A stretch of DNA of 64,000 nucleotides from Lachnospiraceae bacterium KGMB03038 (GTDB lineage Bacteria > Bacillota > Clostridia > Lachnospirales > Lachnospiraceae). The stretch covers positions 1,454,501-1,518,500 of the forward strand of contig CP041667.1 of NCBI GenBank assembly GCA_007361935.1, in the 5' to 3' direction. The position numbers and the translations under genes were made by a program. Positions 52,311 to 61,584 of this stretch are shown one piece after another. Below the pieces are notes generated by a model that was not told the DNA's origin, ran no database searches, and saw only the letters and a program-made list of their open reading frames with translations. Positions within the stretch are counted from its first letter, which is position 1, and each line of letters starts with the position of its first letter.

Positions 52311-54194
52311 ATGGGCAAAATCATAGGAATTGACTTAGGAACAACCAACAGCTGTGTCGCTGTTATGGAAGGCGGGCAGCCCACCGTTATCGCGAATACA
52401 GAAGGCGCCAGGACTACACCGTCTGTAGTAGCATTTACAAAAACAGGGGAACGTCTGGTAGGAGAGCCGGCAAAGCGTCAGGCAGTGACCAACGCAGAGC
52501 GGACCATTTCTTCTATTAAAAGAGAGATGGGCTCTGATTACAGAGTGACTATCGATGGAAAGAAGTATTCTCCACAGGAGATTTCCGCAATGATCCTGCA
52601 GAAGCTGAAAGCGGATGCGGAAGGATATCTGGGAGAGAAAGTAACAGAAGCAGTCATTACCGTTCCTGCTTACTTCAATGATGCACAGCGTCAGGCCACC
52701 AAAGATGCCGGAAAGATCGCCGGACTGGATGTAAAACGTATCATCAACGAACCTACAGCCGCTGCCCTTGCTTATGGGCTGGACAATGAAAAAGAGCAGA
52801 AGATCATGGTTTACGACTTGGGAGGCGGTACATTTGATGTGTCTGTGATCGAGATTGGAGACGGCGTGATCGAAGTACTGTCCACAGCCGGAAATAACCG
52901 TCTGGGCGGTGATGACTTTGACCAGAAGATCACCGATTACATGATCGCTGAGTTTAAGAAACAGGAAGGAGTGGATCTGTCCACAGATAAAATGGCTCTT
53001 CAGAGACTGAAGGAAGCCGCGGAGAAAGCGAAGAAAGAGCTGTCTTCCGCAACGACAACCAATATCAACCTTCCATTCATTACAGCAACATCCGAAGGAC
53101 CAAAACATTTCGATATGAATTTGACAAGGGCAAAATTCGATGAATTGACCCATGACCTTGTAGAAAAAACCTCAGAACCGGTGAAAAGAGCCCTTTCCGA
53201 TGCGGGGATCACAGCTTCTGATTTAGGCCAGGTACTTCTGGTAGGAGGATCTACCCGTATCCCGGCAGTGCAGGAAGAGGTAAAACGTCTGACCGGCAAA
53301 GAACCAAGCAAATCACTGAATCCAGATGAATGTGTTGCTCTTGGAGCTTCCGTTCAGGGAGGAAAACTGGCAGGAGACGCGGGCGCAGGGGACGTACTTC
53401 TTCTGGATGTAACTCCACTGTCTCTGTCCATTGAGACTATGGGCGGTGTAGCGACCAGGCTGATCGAGAGAAATACGACTATTCCTACGAAGAAGAGCCA
53501 GATCTTCTCTACAGCGGCGGATAACCAGACCGCGGTAGACATCAACGTAGTACAGGGTGAACGGCAGTTCGCGAGAGACAATAAGTCTCTGGGCCAGTTC
53601 AGACTGGATGGAATCCCGCCGGCTCCGCGTGGAGTACCGCAGATCGAGGTTACGTTCGATATCGATGCAAACGGTATCGTAAATGTTTCCGCGAAAGATC
53701 TTGGAACGGGAAAAGAGCAGCATATCACCATTACCGCCGGCTCCAATATGTCGGATGAAGATATTGACAAGGCAGTCAAAGAAGCAGCTGAATTTGAAGC
53801 TCAGGATAAGAAGCGCAAAGAGGGTATTGACGCGAAGAATGACGCGGATGCCTTAGTATTCCAGACAGAGAAAGCTTTAAGTGAAGTGGGCGATAAGATT
53901 GACGCTGCTGATAAAGCTTCTGTGGAAGCAGACTGCAAGGCTTTGAAGGAAGTTCTTGAAAAAGTTGACATGGATAATATGACGGATGCTCAGGTCGCGG
54001 AGATCAAAGCTGGGAAAGAAAAGCTGATGGAGAGCGCCCAGAAGCTGTTTACGAAAATGTATGAACAGGCAGGAGCGGCCGCTGGAGCGAACCAGGGAGC
54101 AGGCTCAAATCCAGGAGCAGATCAAGGAGCAGGCCCGGCGCCAGACGGATTCCAGGGAGACGATGTGGTAGACGGAGATTATAAAGAAGTTTAA
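52311..54194 (+). CDS. dnaK: Chaperone DnaK (Hsp70)
   Basis: 627 residues. The ATPase domain has IGIDLGTTNSCVAVMEGG at 4-21, VPAYFNDAQRQATKDAG near 120 and the linker VLLLDVTPLSL near 365. The substrate domain follows, and the C-terminal lid ends in an Ala/Gly/Asn/Gln-rich stretch and DDVVDGDYKEV. Works with DnaJ and GrpE. It starts after AGGAGGAAG. A stable hairpin without a T run lies between it and dnaJ. Confidence 0.97.
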   Translation: MGKIIGIDLGTTNSCVAVMEGGQPTVIANTEGARTTPSVVAFTKTGERLVGEPAKRQAVTNAERTISSIKREMGSDYRVTIDGKKYSPQEISAMILQKLKADAEGYLGEKVTEAVITVPAYFNDAQRQATKDAGKIAGLDVKRIINEPTAAALAYGLDNEKEQKIMVYDLGGGTFDVSVIEIGDGVIEVLSTAGNNRLGGDDFDQKITDYMIAEFKKQEGVDLSTDKMALQRLKEAAEKAKKELSSATTTNINLPFITATSEGPKHFDMNLTRAKFDELTHDLVEKTSEPVKRALSDAGITASDLGQVLLVGGSTRIPAVQEEVKRLTGKEPSKSLNPDECVALGASVQGGKLAGDAGAGDVLLLDVTPLSLSIETMGGVATRLIERNTTIPTKKSQIFSTAADNQTAVDINVVQGERQFARDNKSLGQFRLDGIPPAPRGVPQIEVTFDIDANGIVNVSAKDLGTGKEQHITITAGSNMSDEDIDKAVKEAAEFEAQDKKRKEGIDAKNDADALVFQTEKALSEVGDKIDAADKASVEADCKALKEVLEKVDMDNMTDAQVAEIKAGKEKLMESAQKLFTKMYEQAGAAAGANQGAGSNPGADQGAGPAPDGFQGDDVVDGDYKEV

Positions 54195-54215
54195 GAGCAG
54201 TTGAAATCAGGACTG

Positions 54216-54263
54216 TTCCGGGGAATCGGCAAAGGGATACCCCTCTGCCGGAATTTCCCGGAA
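54216..54263 (+). other. Long hairpin in the dnaK-dnaJ spacer
   Basis: TTCCGGGGAATCGGCA and TGCCGGAATTTCCCGGAA pair over about 16 bases with small bulges. No T run follows, so mRNA processing or differential stability is likelier than termination. Confidence 0.6.
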
Positions 54264-54309
54264 CTTCCTTGTGTAAAACGCTTTTTGGAGAGAGAAAGGA
54301 ACAGTTGCG

Positions 54310-55509
54310 ATGGCGGAATCAAAGAGAGATTACTATGAGGTCCTCGGCGTCAGCAAAGATGCGGATGAGGCGACATTAAAGAAAGCATATCGTCAGGTCG
54401 CGAAGAAATACCATCCAGATATGAATCCGGGAGATGCGGAGGCGGAGAAGAAATTCAAAGAGGCTTCAGAGGCATATGCGGTTTTGAGTGATCCGGAGAA
54501 ACGCCGTCAATATGACCAGTTCGGACACGCCGCTTTTGAAGGCGGCGCCGGTGGTGCTGGCGGCTTTGGCGGCTTTGACTTCAGTGGAGCGGATTTCAGT
54601 GATATTTTCGGTGATATTTTTGGCGATCTGTTTGGCGGCGGAAGAAGAGGCCGCGGAAGCCAGGAACCAATGAAGGGAATGAACATCCGCAAGAGCGTGC
54701 GCATCACCTTTGAAGAAGCGGTATTCGGATGCGAAAAAGAACTGGATGTGGTCCTGAAAGATCCATGTCCGAAATGCGGCGGTACCGGGGCAAAACCGGG
54801 GACTTCGCCGGTGACTTGTCCGAAATGCGGCGGAAAGGGGCAGGTCGTATTTACCCAGCAGTCCTTCTTTGGAACTGTTCAGAATGTGCAGACTTGTCCG
54901 GATTGCCATGGTACGGGAAAGATCATCAAAGAGAAGTGCGCGGACTGTGGAGGGACCGGCTATGTATCCAGCCGGAAGACTATTTCCGTATCTATTCCGG
55001 CGGGAATTGACAACGGTCAGAGTGTGCGTATCCGGGAGAAAGGAGAGCCGGGAGTAAACGGTGGTCCAAGAGGCGATCTGTTGGTGGAAGTGTCTGTTTC
55101 CAGGCATCCGATTTTCCAGAGACAGGATATGCACATTTTCTCTACCGTGCCGATTTCTTTTGCTCAGGCGGCGCTGGGAGCTGATATCCGGATTAAAACG
55201 GTAGACGGCGAAGTGATTTATACAGTAAAACCGGGAACCAAAACGGATACCAAGGTACGGCTGAAAGGGAAAGGCGTTCCTTCTGTGCGGAATCCACAAG
55301 TGCGGGGCGATCACTACGTGACTCTAGTGATCCAGACACCGGAACGGCTGAGCCCGGAAGCCAAGGAAGCGCTGCGCCGGTTTGATGAACTGGCGGGAAA
55401 TACCCTGGGGACGCCAGAAGGCGCGGCTGGAAAAAGCGGAAGCGGCGCAAAAGGCGGAAAAAAGAAAAAAGGGTTTATGGATAAAATGAAAGAAGTGCTG
55501 GAGGATTAA
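54310..55509 (+). CDS. dnaJ: Chaperone DnaJ (Hsp40)
   Basis: 399 residues. J domain with HPD at 35-37, a Gly/Phe-rich linker, then four CxxCxGxG zinc motifs (CPKCGGTG, CPKCGGKG, CPDCHGTG, CADCGGTG) near 150-215, and the two C-terminal beta domains. The tail is Lys/Gly-rich. It stimulates DnaK ATPase. It starts after GAAAGGA, and a copy of the flanking inverted repeat follows the stop. Confidence 0.96.
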   Translation: MAESKRDYYEVLGVSKDADEATLKKAYRQVAKKYHPDMNPGDAEAEKKFKEASEAYAVLSDPEKRRQYDQFGHAAFEGGAGGAGGFGGFDFSGADFSDIFGDIFGDLFGGGRRGRGSQEPMKGMNIRKSVRITFEEAVFGCEKELDVVLKDPCPKCGGTGAKPGTSPVTCPKCGGKGQVVFTQQSFFGTVQNVQTCPDCHGTGKIIKEKCADCGGTGYVSSRKTISVSIPAGIDNGQSVRIREKGEPGVNGGPRGDLLVEVSVSRHPIFQRQDMHIFSTVPISFAQAALGADIRIKTVDGEVIYTVKPGTKTDTKVRLKGKGVPSVRNPQVRGDHYVTLVIQTPERLSPEAKEALRRFDELAGNTLGTPEGAAGKSGSGAKGGKKKKGFMDKMKEVLED

Positions 55510-55513
55510 TCTT

Positions 55514-55558
55514 CAATTTGGGACGTAGTAAAATGTAAAAATACTACGTCCCAAATTG
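55514..55558. repeat. Inverted repeat downstream of dnaJ (copy 2)
   Basis: CAATTTGGGACGTAGTA and TACTACGTCCCAAATTG are perfect 17-base arms with an 11-base loop AAATGTAAAAA. The arms and loop match copy 1 at 50302-50352, in the same orientation. It is followed by GCGTTTTACCCTGTACC and TTTTT, so it may terminate the operon. Confidence 0.88.
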
Positions 55559-55693
55559 CGTTTTACCCTGTACCTTTTTGCTCATAGAAACCATCTATAG
55601 CTATATAAGGATTATCAATTTCCTTTCTTTTCTGTGCGGTGCTAACATGGATATGTCAAAGACGTATCAAAACAGCAGGATGGAGATGTTTGC

Positions 55694-56455
55694 ATGGCGG
55701 CAGAAAAAATTCCGTTTTTAAGGACGGAAGATCTACATAAGAATTTTAATCATGTCCAGGCGCTCCGTGGAGTGTCTGTCCAGGCATTTGCCGGCGAGGT
55801 GCTGGCGGTGGTGGGCGACAACGGGGCGGGAAAGTCTACCTTGATCAAGATCCTGTCAGGGGTGCTCTGCCCAGACAGTGGTTCCATTCAGATTGGTGAA
55901 AATGTATATCAGAAGCTGACGCCCAAAAAGGCGGCAGAGCTTGGAGTGTCTACGGTGTATCAGGATCTTGCCCTGGGAAATACCATGGATGTAACGGCAA
56001 ATCTTTTTCTGGGGCAGGAAAAGACGAAAGCAGGCTTTTTAAAGAAACGAAAAATGGATGAGGAAGCAAGACGTCTCCTGAGAGATCTGGATATCCAGAT
56101 TCCTGACGTAACGGTACCGGTCGGGAATTTGAGCGGAGGTCAGCGCCAGGGTGTAGCGGTAGCAAGACTGGTCCATAGGGGCGGGAAACTATTGATCTTC
56201 GATGAACCGACAGCGGCTATGGGGCTGAATGAGTCAACCGCTGTACTGAAACTGATCCGAAGACTGGCGGCGGATGGGCTGACGGTAATTGTGATCAGCC
56301 ATAATCTTCCTCAAATTTTCCATATAGCGGACCGAATCTGCGTGATGCGGCAGGGAAAGGCAGTGGCACAGCTGAAACGGGAAGAAACATCTATGGATGA
56401 GATTGTGGCGCTGATCACAGGCGCGGCAAGAGAATCGGAGGGAGGGATCGCATGA
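55694..56455 (+). CDS. Sugar-type (CUT2) ABC transporter ATP-binding protein, single domain
   Basis: 253 residues with one ATPase domain: Walker A GDNGAGKSTLIKIL (near 38), signature LSGGQRQGVAVAR (near 148), Walker B LLIFDEPTAAMG (near 170), switch VISHNL. Most CUT2 ATPases (RbsA, XylG) have two such domains and about 500 residues; this short form resembles FrcA. It overlaps the permease by four bases and opens the nucleoside-type cluster. The ATG lies about 185 bases after dnaJ, past repeat copy 2. Confidence 0.88.
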   Translation: MAAEKIPFLRTEDLHKNFNHVQALRGVSVQAFAGEVLAVVGDNGAGKSTLIKILSGVLCPDSGSIQIGENVYQKLTPKKAAELGVSTVYQDLALGNTMDVTANLFLGQEKTKAGFLKKRKMDEEARRLLRDLDIQIPDVTVPVGNLSGGQRQGVAVARLVHRGGKLLIFDEPTAAMGLNESTAVLKLIRRLAADGLTVIVISHNLPQIFHIADRICVMRQGKAVAQLKREETSMDEIVALITGAARESEGGIA

Positions 56456-57402
56456 AACGAAAAAGCTTACAGGATTATTCCTATCTTCTGATCTTACTGG
56501 CGGTACTGGCCGCATTGACAGTATTGATGGCAGTGGCTTCTCCCTACTTTTTTTCCTGGAAGAACTGCAGAAATATTTTGAACCAGTCGGCTATTTATCT
56601 GATTTTATCTGTGGGTATGACCTTTGTTATCTGCGCGGGACAGATTGATCTTTCTGTGGGAGCGGTGATCGGATTCGCGGGAGTGAGCATGGGACTTTTC
56701 TATCACGCGGGCCTGCCAGCGGGCGCCGCGATCTTGACAGGACTTTTGATCTCAGCGGCGGTCGGACTGGTAAATGGCATTTTTGTCGCTTATGGGAAGA
56801 TTAATTCTTTTATTGTAACCTTGAGTACCATGACAATCTTACGCGGGATCGTATTGATCCTGACCAATTCCAGCTCCGTATTTGGATTTGGTCCAGTGTT
56901 TACCTTTATCGGAAGCGGCAGCATAGGGCCGGTGAACATGCCGATCCTTATCTCGCTTGCAACGGCGGCGGCCGGGGCGGTGCTCCTTCATAAGACCAAA
57001 TTCGGGAATTACTGTCTGTTTCTCGGCTCCAATGAGATTGCGCTTCATCGCAGCGGAGTAAACGTGAAAAAGTATAAGTTGATCATATTTTCGCTCTGCG
57101 GTCTCTGCGCCGGAGCAGCGGGACTGGTCGTAACGGCTCGGCTCAACTCTGCGGAACCGCTGGCTGGGCAAGGATATGAGATGGATGCCATCGCTGCCAC
57201 AATCCTGGGAGGAACGAGTATGCAGGGAGGGAAAGGCTCCTTGATCGGAACGGTCATTGCCTGCCTGATTCTGAATGTATTAAAGAACGGGCTGACTTTG
57301 CTGGCTATTTCTTCCCATTACCAAGAGATTTTAACCGGCATGATCCTTTTGCTTTCTGTACTGATCTCGGAGAGTAAAGACCGGAAGAAAAGGGAGGTAT
57401 AA
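56452..57402 (+). CDS. CUT2-type ABC transporter permease (RbsC-like)
   Basis: 316 residues with eight to ten helices. LNQSAIYLILSVGMTFVICAGQIDLSVGAVIGFAG near 40, NSFIVTLSTMTILRGIVLILTNS near 120, and DAIAATILGGTSMQGGKGSLIGTVIACLILNVLKNGLTLLAIS near 250 are typical of RbsC/BPD_transp_2. It partners the ATPase upstream and the binding lipoprotein downstream. The ligand is a pentose, nucleoside or similar compound, inferred from the cluster. Confidence 0.9.
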   Translation: MKRKSLQDYSYLLILLAVLAALTVLMAVASPYFFSWKNCRNILNQSAIYLILSVGMTFVICAGQIDLSVGAVIGFAGVSMGLFYHAGLPAGAAILTGLLISAAVGLVNGIFVAYGKINSFIVTLSTMTILRGIVLILTNSSSVFGFGPVFTFIGSGSIGPVNMPILISLATAAAGAVLLHKTKFGNYCLFLGSNEIALHRSGVNVKKYKLIIFSLCGLCAGAAGLVVTARLNSAEPLAGQGYEMDAIAATILGGTSMQGGKGSLIGTVIACLILNVLKNGLTLLAISSHYQEILTGMILLLSVLISESKDRKKREV

Positions 57403-57405
57403 AAA

Positions 57406-58350
57406 TTGAGAAAAAACCTATTATCACTTGGCGCGATCGCAATGGATATGGTGATCAACAGTCATGAACTTCCAAAAGACGATGGATTTTCTTTCATCCA
57501 TCAGGAACAGATGCTTCCGGGAGGAAGCGCATCCAATGTGTCAGTCTGCGCTGCGCATCTGGGCCTTGCGGCATATCAGACCGGAAAGATCGGAGATGAC
57601 AATATGGGCAGGGAATTTCTAAGGACCCTGGAAGAAGATGGAGTAGATGGGCGTTATGTGGTGACGAAGGAAAACGGTACGACACTCCATACTTATATCT
57701 TGACGGCGCCGGAAGGCCGCCACTGTATTTACGCAAATGTAGGGGATGCAGTATGCACATTGACGCCGGAAGAACTTCCTGAAAATCTGATGGATAGAAT
57801 GGACATTTTCTATAATGATATGTTTTCCCCAAGAGCCGCTTTGTTTCTGGCAAAGCAGGCCAGGGAACAGGGGAAACCGGTTCTCTATAATATGCAGTGT
57901 ACTCCTTCTTTTATGGAACAGTGCGGGACCTCGGCAGCAGATATCGAAGAAATGATGAGACTTTGCACGGTCTTTGTCAGCGGAAGGGATGGATATTATG
58001 AGATGACGGGAGAAAAGGATTACCGCAGAGCGATGCGGATCGTGCAGGAAAGATATCAGGCCCCGGAAGGGGTAATCTGTACAGCAGGCAGTGAGGGGGC
58101 GGTATGGCTGGCGGACAAGGAATACACAGCTCCGGCTTTTCACATTACCCCTGTGGATACAACAGGCGCCGGGGATTGTTTCCTGGGCGGTTTATTATAC
58201 GCTTATTTTTCAGAATGTCAGGAAAAAGAAGAGGCGCTTGCTTTTGCCAATGCGTGCGCGGCGGTAAAATGCACTCAGCCGGGCCCCAGGAGCAGAGCGG
58301 GCGTAAGCGAGATCCGTAAGTTTAAAGATTCCGCTAAAAGGAATTTTTAA
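57406..58350 (+). CDS. PfkB-family carbohydrate/nucleoside kinase
   Basis: 314 residues of the ribokinase fold. The first motif is GGSASNVSVCAAHLG (near 38) and the C-terminal anion-hole motif is DTTGAGDCFLGGLLY (near 250, catalytic Asp). PfkB members include ribokinase, adenosine kinase and pseudouridine kinase PsuK. The PsuG-like gene in the same cluster makes a nucleoside kinase plausible. It starts with TTG at 57406 behind GGGAGGT, 3 bases after the permease. Confidence 0.85.
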   Translation: MRKNLLSLGAIAMDMVINSHELPKDDGFSFIHQEQMLPGGSASNVSVCAAHLGLAAYQTGKIGDDNMGREFLRTLEEDGVDGRYVVTKENGTTLHTYILTAPEGRHCIYANVGDAVCTLTPEELPENLMDRMDIFYNDMFSPRAALFLAKQAREQGKPVLYNMQCTPSFMEQCGTSAADIEEMMRLCTVFVSGRDGYYEMTGEKDYRRAMRIVQERYQAPEGVICTAGSEGAVWLADKEYTAPAFHITPVDTTGAGDCFLGGLLYAYFSECQEKEEALAFANACAAVKCTQPGPRSRAGVSEIRKFKDSAKRNF

Positions 58351-58391
58351 TAGACAAAATAATGATGGATGTACAAGAAGGAGGATGTATC

Positions 58392-59480
58392 ATGAAAAAG
58401 AAATTAGTGAGCGTATTACTCTGCGCGGCAATGGTGGCGGCGATGGCGGCAGGCTGTGGAGGTTCACAGGAAGATACTCAAGAAAGCAAAGACGAGAAAG
58501 AAAGCGGCAGTTCTAAGACAGAAGCAGTGTCAGAGGATACTATGTTCGGCCAGGCTTTGGCCCAGGTTGATGAGGACCTGGCTCCTCTTCCAGAGAAAGA
58601 TACCGGAAAGAAACTGGCGGCGATCGAGAGCACTCTTTCTAATTCCTTTTGGGTGACTATGCAGGAAGGATATGAAGATGCCGCAGAGGAATTCGGAGTG
58701 ACGATCGACATTCAGGCTACAGATTCAGACACAGATACGGCGGGACAATTAGATATCATGAATAATATGCTGGTGAAGGACTATGAGGCGATCGCGGTAT
58801 CCCCGCTGACAGAGGATTGTCTGATCTCCGGCATTGTGGCGGCGAATCAAAGTGATATCAAGGTTATTACCACTGGAAATGAAGTGAATGAAGAAGCGCT
58901 GGAGGAAGCAGGCGGCTATCTGGATGCGAAGATCACAGTGGATTTCCATAATCAAGGTGTACTGGGAGCGCAGTATATCATCGATCAGACCGGCGGAGAG
59001 GGCAAGGTGGCCATCATTGCCGGAAATGAAGGGGCAACTCAGTCAGATGCCAGAAGAGACGGCGCCAAAGAGACCTTTGAGGCGGCCGGTATGGAAGTAG
59101 TTTCTGTAGAACAGTGTGATTTTGACGCGCAGAAGGCTTATGACGCGGCGTCTGCCCTGATTGAAGCAAATCCGGATCTGGTGGGCATTACTTGTGGAAA
59201 TGATGATATGGCTCTGGGTGTAGTGCGGGCACTGGAAGAAAAAGGCGTTAAAGACCAGGTGATGGTAGTGGGCGTAGACTTTACAGAAGAAGCGAAAGCA
59301 GCGATCGAAGAGGGTACTTATGACGCTACGGTGGCTATGAGTCCTTATCTGATGGGAAGAGAAGGAGTCATCATTATGCTGAAAGCGCTGGAAGGTCAGG
59401 ATGTGTCTGAAGTAGGAGATGGAACTCCGATGGTGGTAGTAGATGCGGACAATGTAGATCAGATGTCTGATTGGCGTTAA
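58392..59480 (+). CDS. ABC transporter substrate-binding lipoprotein (Peripla_BP_4 type)
   Basis: 362 residues. A lipoprotein signal ends AMAAGC (Cys near 22), then an acidic linker, then a sugar-binding fold with IESTLSNSFWVTMQEGYEDAAEEFGVTIDI, ITTGNEVNEEALEEAGGYL and GITCGNDDMALGVVRALEEKG, as in RbsB-like proteins. It delivers ligand to the permease. The start at 58392 follows GGAGGATG. Its place between kinase and hydrolases links transport and breakdown. Confidence 0.9.
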   Translation: MKKKLVSVLLCAAMVAAMAAGCGGSQEDTQESKDEKESGSSKTEAVSEDTMFGQALAQVDEDLAPLPEKDTGKKLAAIESTLSNSFWVTMQEGYEDAAEEFGVTIDIQATDSDTDTAGQLDIMNNMLVKDYEAIAVSPLTEDCLISGIVAANQSDIKVITTGNEVNEEALEEAGGYLDAKITVDFHNQGVLGAQYIIDQTGGEGKVAIIAGNEGATQSDARRDGAKETFEAAGMEVVSVEQCDFDAQKAYDAASALIEANPDLVGITCGNDDMALGVVRALEEKGVKDQVMVVGVDFTEEAKAAIEEGTYDATVAMSPYLMGREGVIIMLKALEGQDVSEVGDGTPMVVVDADNVDQMSDWR

Positions 59481-59495
59481 TGGAGGGAAAAACCA

Positions 59496-60542
59496 ATGTA
59501 TGATCTGTATGACAGAATCCTTGGCGGACTGATCGGCGCTGGAGCCGGAGATGCGATGGGAGCGGCAACAGAGGCACGGACAACAGAACAGATCTTGGAA
59601 TATTTTGGGCATCAAGTGACGGATTTTGAGACACCGCCTATGGATACTTTCGGAGCGGGAAATGTGCCGGGACAGTTGACCGATGATTTCAGTTCTGCTT
59701 ATTTTGTGGCAAAACATATTCTGGAACATGAAGGGGAAGTCAGTGAGAAGATCATCCAGCAGGCATTGATCGACTGGTCGGAGCACCCGGTGTTCTTCGA
59801 TCGGTTCGCCGGCCCTACTACACGCCTTGCGATCCGCAGATATAAAGGCGAGAAGATCGAGCGTTCCGGCGGGGTGGAATTGGTGACTCGGCAGGCCACA
59901 AATGGGGCGGCCATGAAGATTTCTCCGATCGGGCTTTTTAATGTGGGAGATGTGGACCGGGCCATCCAGGAAGCGGTGACAGTGACCATGGTGACCCACG
60001 ACAATTATCTGGCGCTTTCCGGAGCCTGCGCGGTAGCGGCGGCGGTCAGTGAGGCTGCCTCGGAGGGAGCAGATGTCTATCGGGTTCTGCAGGCAGGGCT
60101 TTATGGAGCGAGAGAAGGAGAACGGATCGGACGGGAGGTTGCCCGGGACGTGGCAGGCCCGTCAGTGGTAAAGCGTATGGAGATGGCGATCGACATTGGC
60201 CTGGGATCAGGAACGCCCTGGGAGAAAATGATAGAGCTGGGACACCGCATCGGCGCCGGCCTGCACGTGTCAGAGGCGATTCCTTGTGCCTTTGGATTTT
60301 TCGCGGCAAATGAAGGCGATGCGCTTGGTTCTATCGTGGGAGCGGTAAATGTAGGATATGACACAGATACCATTGCCACCATGTCGGGCGCGCTGGCAGG
60401 AGCGCTTAAAGGGGGCAAAGCCTATCCAGAACATTTTCTTCCCACCTTGGAGAAAGCGAATGGCCTGAATATTCAGGAACTGGCAGAAGGGATCCGGAAA
60501 GTCGTAGAAGAAAGATGGGCAAAAAAGGAGGGCAGAGCATAA
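59496..60542 (+). CDS. ADP-ribosylglycohydrolase-fold protein, first of a tandem pair
   Basis: 348 residues. GLIGAGAGDAMGAATEART opens the chain. The metal motif is LTDDFSS near residue 66, and the second metal motif is GYDTDTIATMSGALAGAL near 288, both intact as in DraG/ARH enzymes. HDNYLALSGACAVAAAVSEA lies between. Such enzymes split ribosyl-nitrogen or related bonds; some act on small glycosides. It starts after TGGAGGG and shares an operon with the next, clearly related gene. Confidence 0.87.
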   Translation: MYDLYDRILGGLIGAGAGDAMGAATEARTTEQILEYFGHQVTDFETPPMDTFGAGNVPGQLTDDFSSAYFVAKHILEHEGEVSEKIIQQALIDWSEHPVFFDRFAGPTTRLAIRRYKGEKIERSGGVELVTRQATNGAAMKISPIGLFNVGDVDRAIQEAVTVTMVTHDNYLALSGACAVAAAVSEAASEGADVYRVLQAGLYGAREGERIGREVARDVAGPSVVKRMEMAIDIGLGSGTPWEKMIELGHRIGAGLHVSEAIPCAFGFFAANEGDALGSIVGAVNVGYDTDTIATMSGALAGALKGGKAYPEHFLPTLEKANGLNIQELAEGIRKVVEERWAKKEGRA

Positions 60543-60543
60543 A

Positions 60544-61584
60544 ATGAAAGAGAAGATTTTAGGCTGCCTTCTGGGGGCCGCTGCAGGAGACGCCATGGGA
60601 GCGGCCACAGAGACCAAATCACCAAGGCAGATTCGAGAGACATTCGGGGGACGGGTAGAAGAATTCCGGGAACCGCCGATGGATACTTTGGCAAGAGGAA
60701 GAAGAGCGGGACAAGTGACAGATGCTTTTAGTATTCCGTATATCCTGACGCAGCATTTGATCGCGGCAGAAGGAAAGGCTTCGAAAGAACTGGCGGAAAG
60801 AGCTCTGCTGGAATGGGGAGAGACCGAATATTTCGAGCCCTTTGCCGGGATGACGACACGGAACGTAGTAAAACGTCTGAAGGCAGATGACACGATGGGG
60901 ACTTGGGCATATGCGGGAAGATTAGGGACAAAACTCTATAAGAGCCACTATTATGCGCTTTCCTCAAATGGGGCGGCCAGTAAGGCATATCCGGCAGGAT
61001 TGTTCAGTAAAGGAGATGTGGACAAGGCAATCCAAGACACACTGGAACTGACCATGGCTTCTCATGATGACCCTTACAGCATTTCTGGCGCCTGCGCTGT
61101 TGCGGCCGCGGTAAGCCGCGGTCTGGGAGAGAACGTTTCTCTTTATGAGGTGGTCAGGGCCGCCCAGTACGGAAGCGTGTGGGGTGAAAAGCTGGCCAGA
61201 GAACGGAAGGATATCTGGACTTATCCGGGCCCTTCTGTGACAAAGCGTATGGAGATGGCAGTTTCAATCGCCCTTCATGGCGGGAGCGGGACGGATATTG
61301 CTGTGGAACTTGGAAGCCGTATCGGCAGCGGTCCGGCGATCGCGGAGACTGTGCCGGCTGCTTTCGGGATCCTGGTAGCAGAGCAGGGCGATACTATGGA
61401 AAGCATTTTTGACGGAGTAAATATTGGGGATGAGACCAGCGCGATCGCAAGCATTATTGGGGCGGTTGCAGGAACTTGGAATGGGGCCGGCAGCATCCGG
61501 AAAGGTTACCAGGAGATTCTGGAGAGAGAAAATCAAATGGATCTCGGCCGTCAGGCGGAAGAGATATGGCAGATTATCTCGTAG
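60544..61584 (+). CDS. ADP-ribosylglycohydrolase-fold protein, second of the pair, altered metal motifs
   Basis: 346 residues, a clear paralogue of the preceding protein (GAAAGDAMGAATETKSPRQI, PPMDTLARG, SISGACAVAAAVS). The first metal motif reads VTDAFS in place of TDD, and the second reads GDETSAIAS in place of DTDT, so one Asp of each motif is lost. It may be a partner subunit or have changed chemistry. It starts one base after the previous stop. Confidence 0.85.
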   Translation: MKEKILGCLLGAAAGDAMGAATETKSPRQIRETFGGRVEEFREPPMDTLARGRRAGQVTDAFSIPYILTQHLIAAEGKASKELAERALLEWGETEYFEPFAGMTTRNVVKRLKADDTMGTWAYAGRLGTKLYKSHYYALSSNGAASKAYPAGLFSKGDVDKAIQDTLELTMASHDDPYSISGACAVAAAVSRGLGENVSLYEVVRAAQYGSVWGEKLARERKDIWTYPGPSVTKRMEMAVSIALHGGSGTDIAVELGSRIGSGPAIAETVPAAFGILVAEQGDTMESIFDGVNIGDETSAIASIIGAVAGTWNGAGSIRKGYQEILERENQMDLGRQAEEIWQIIS

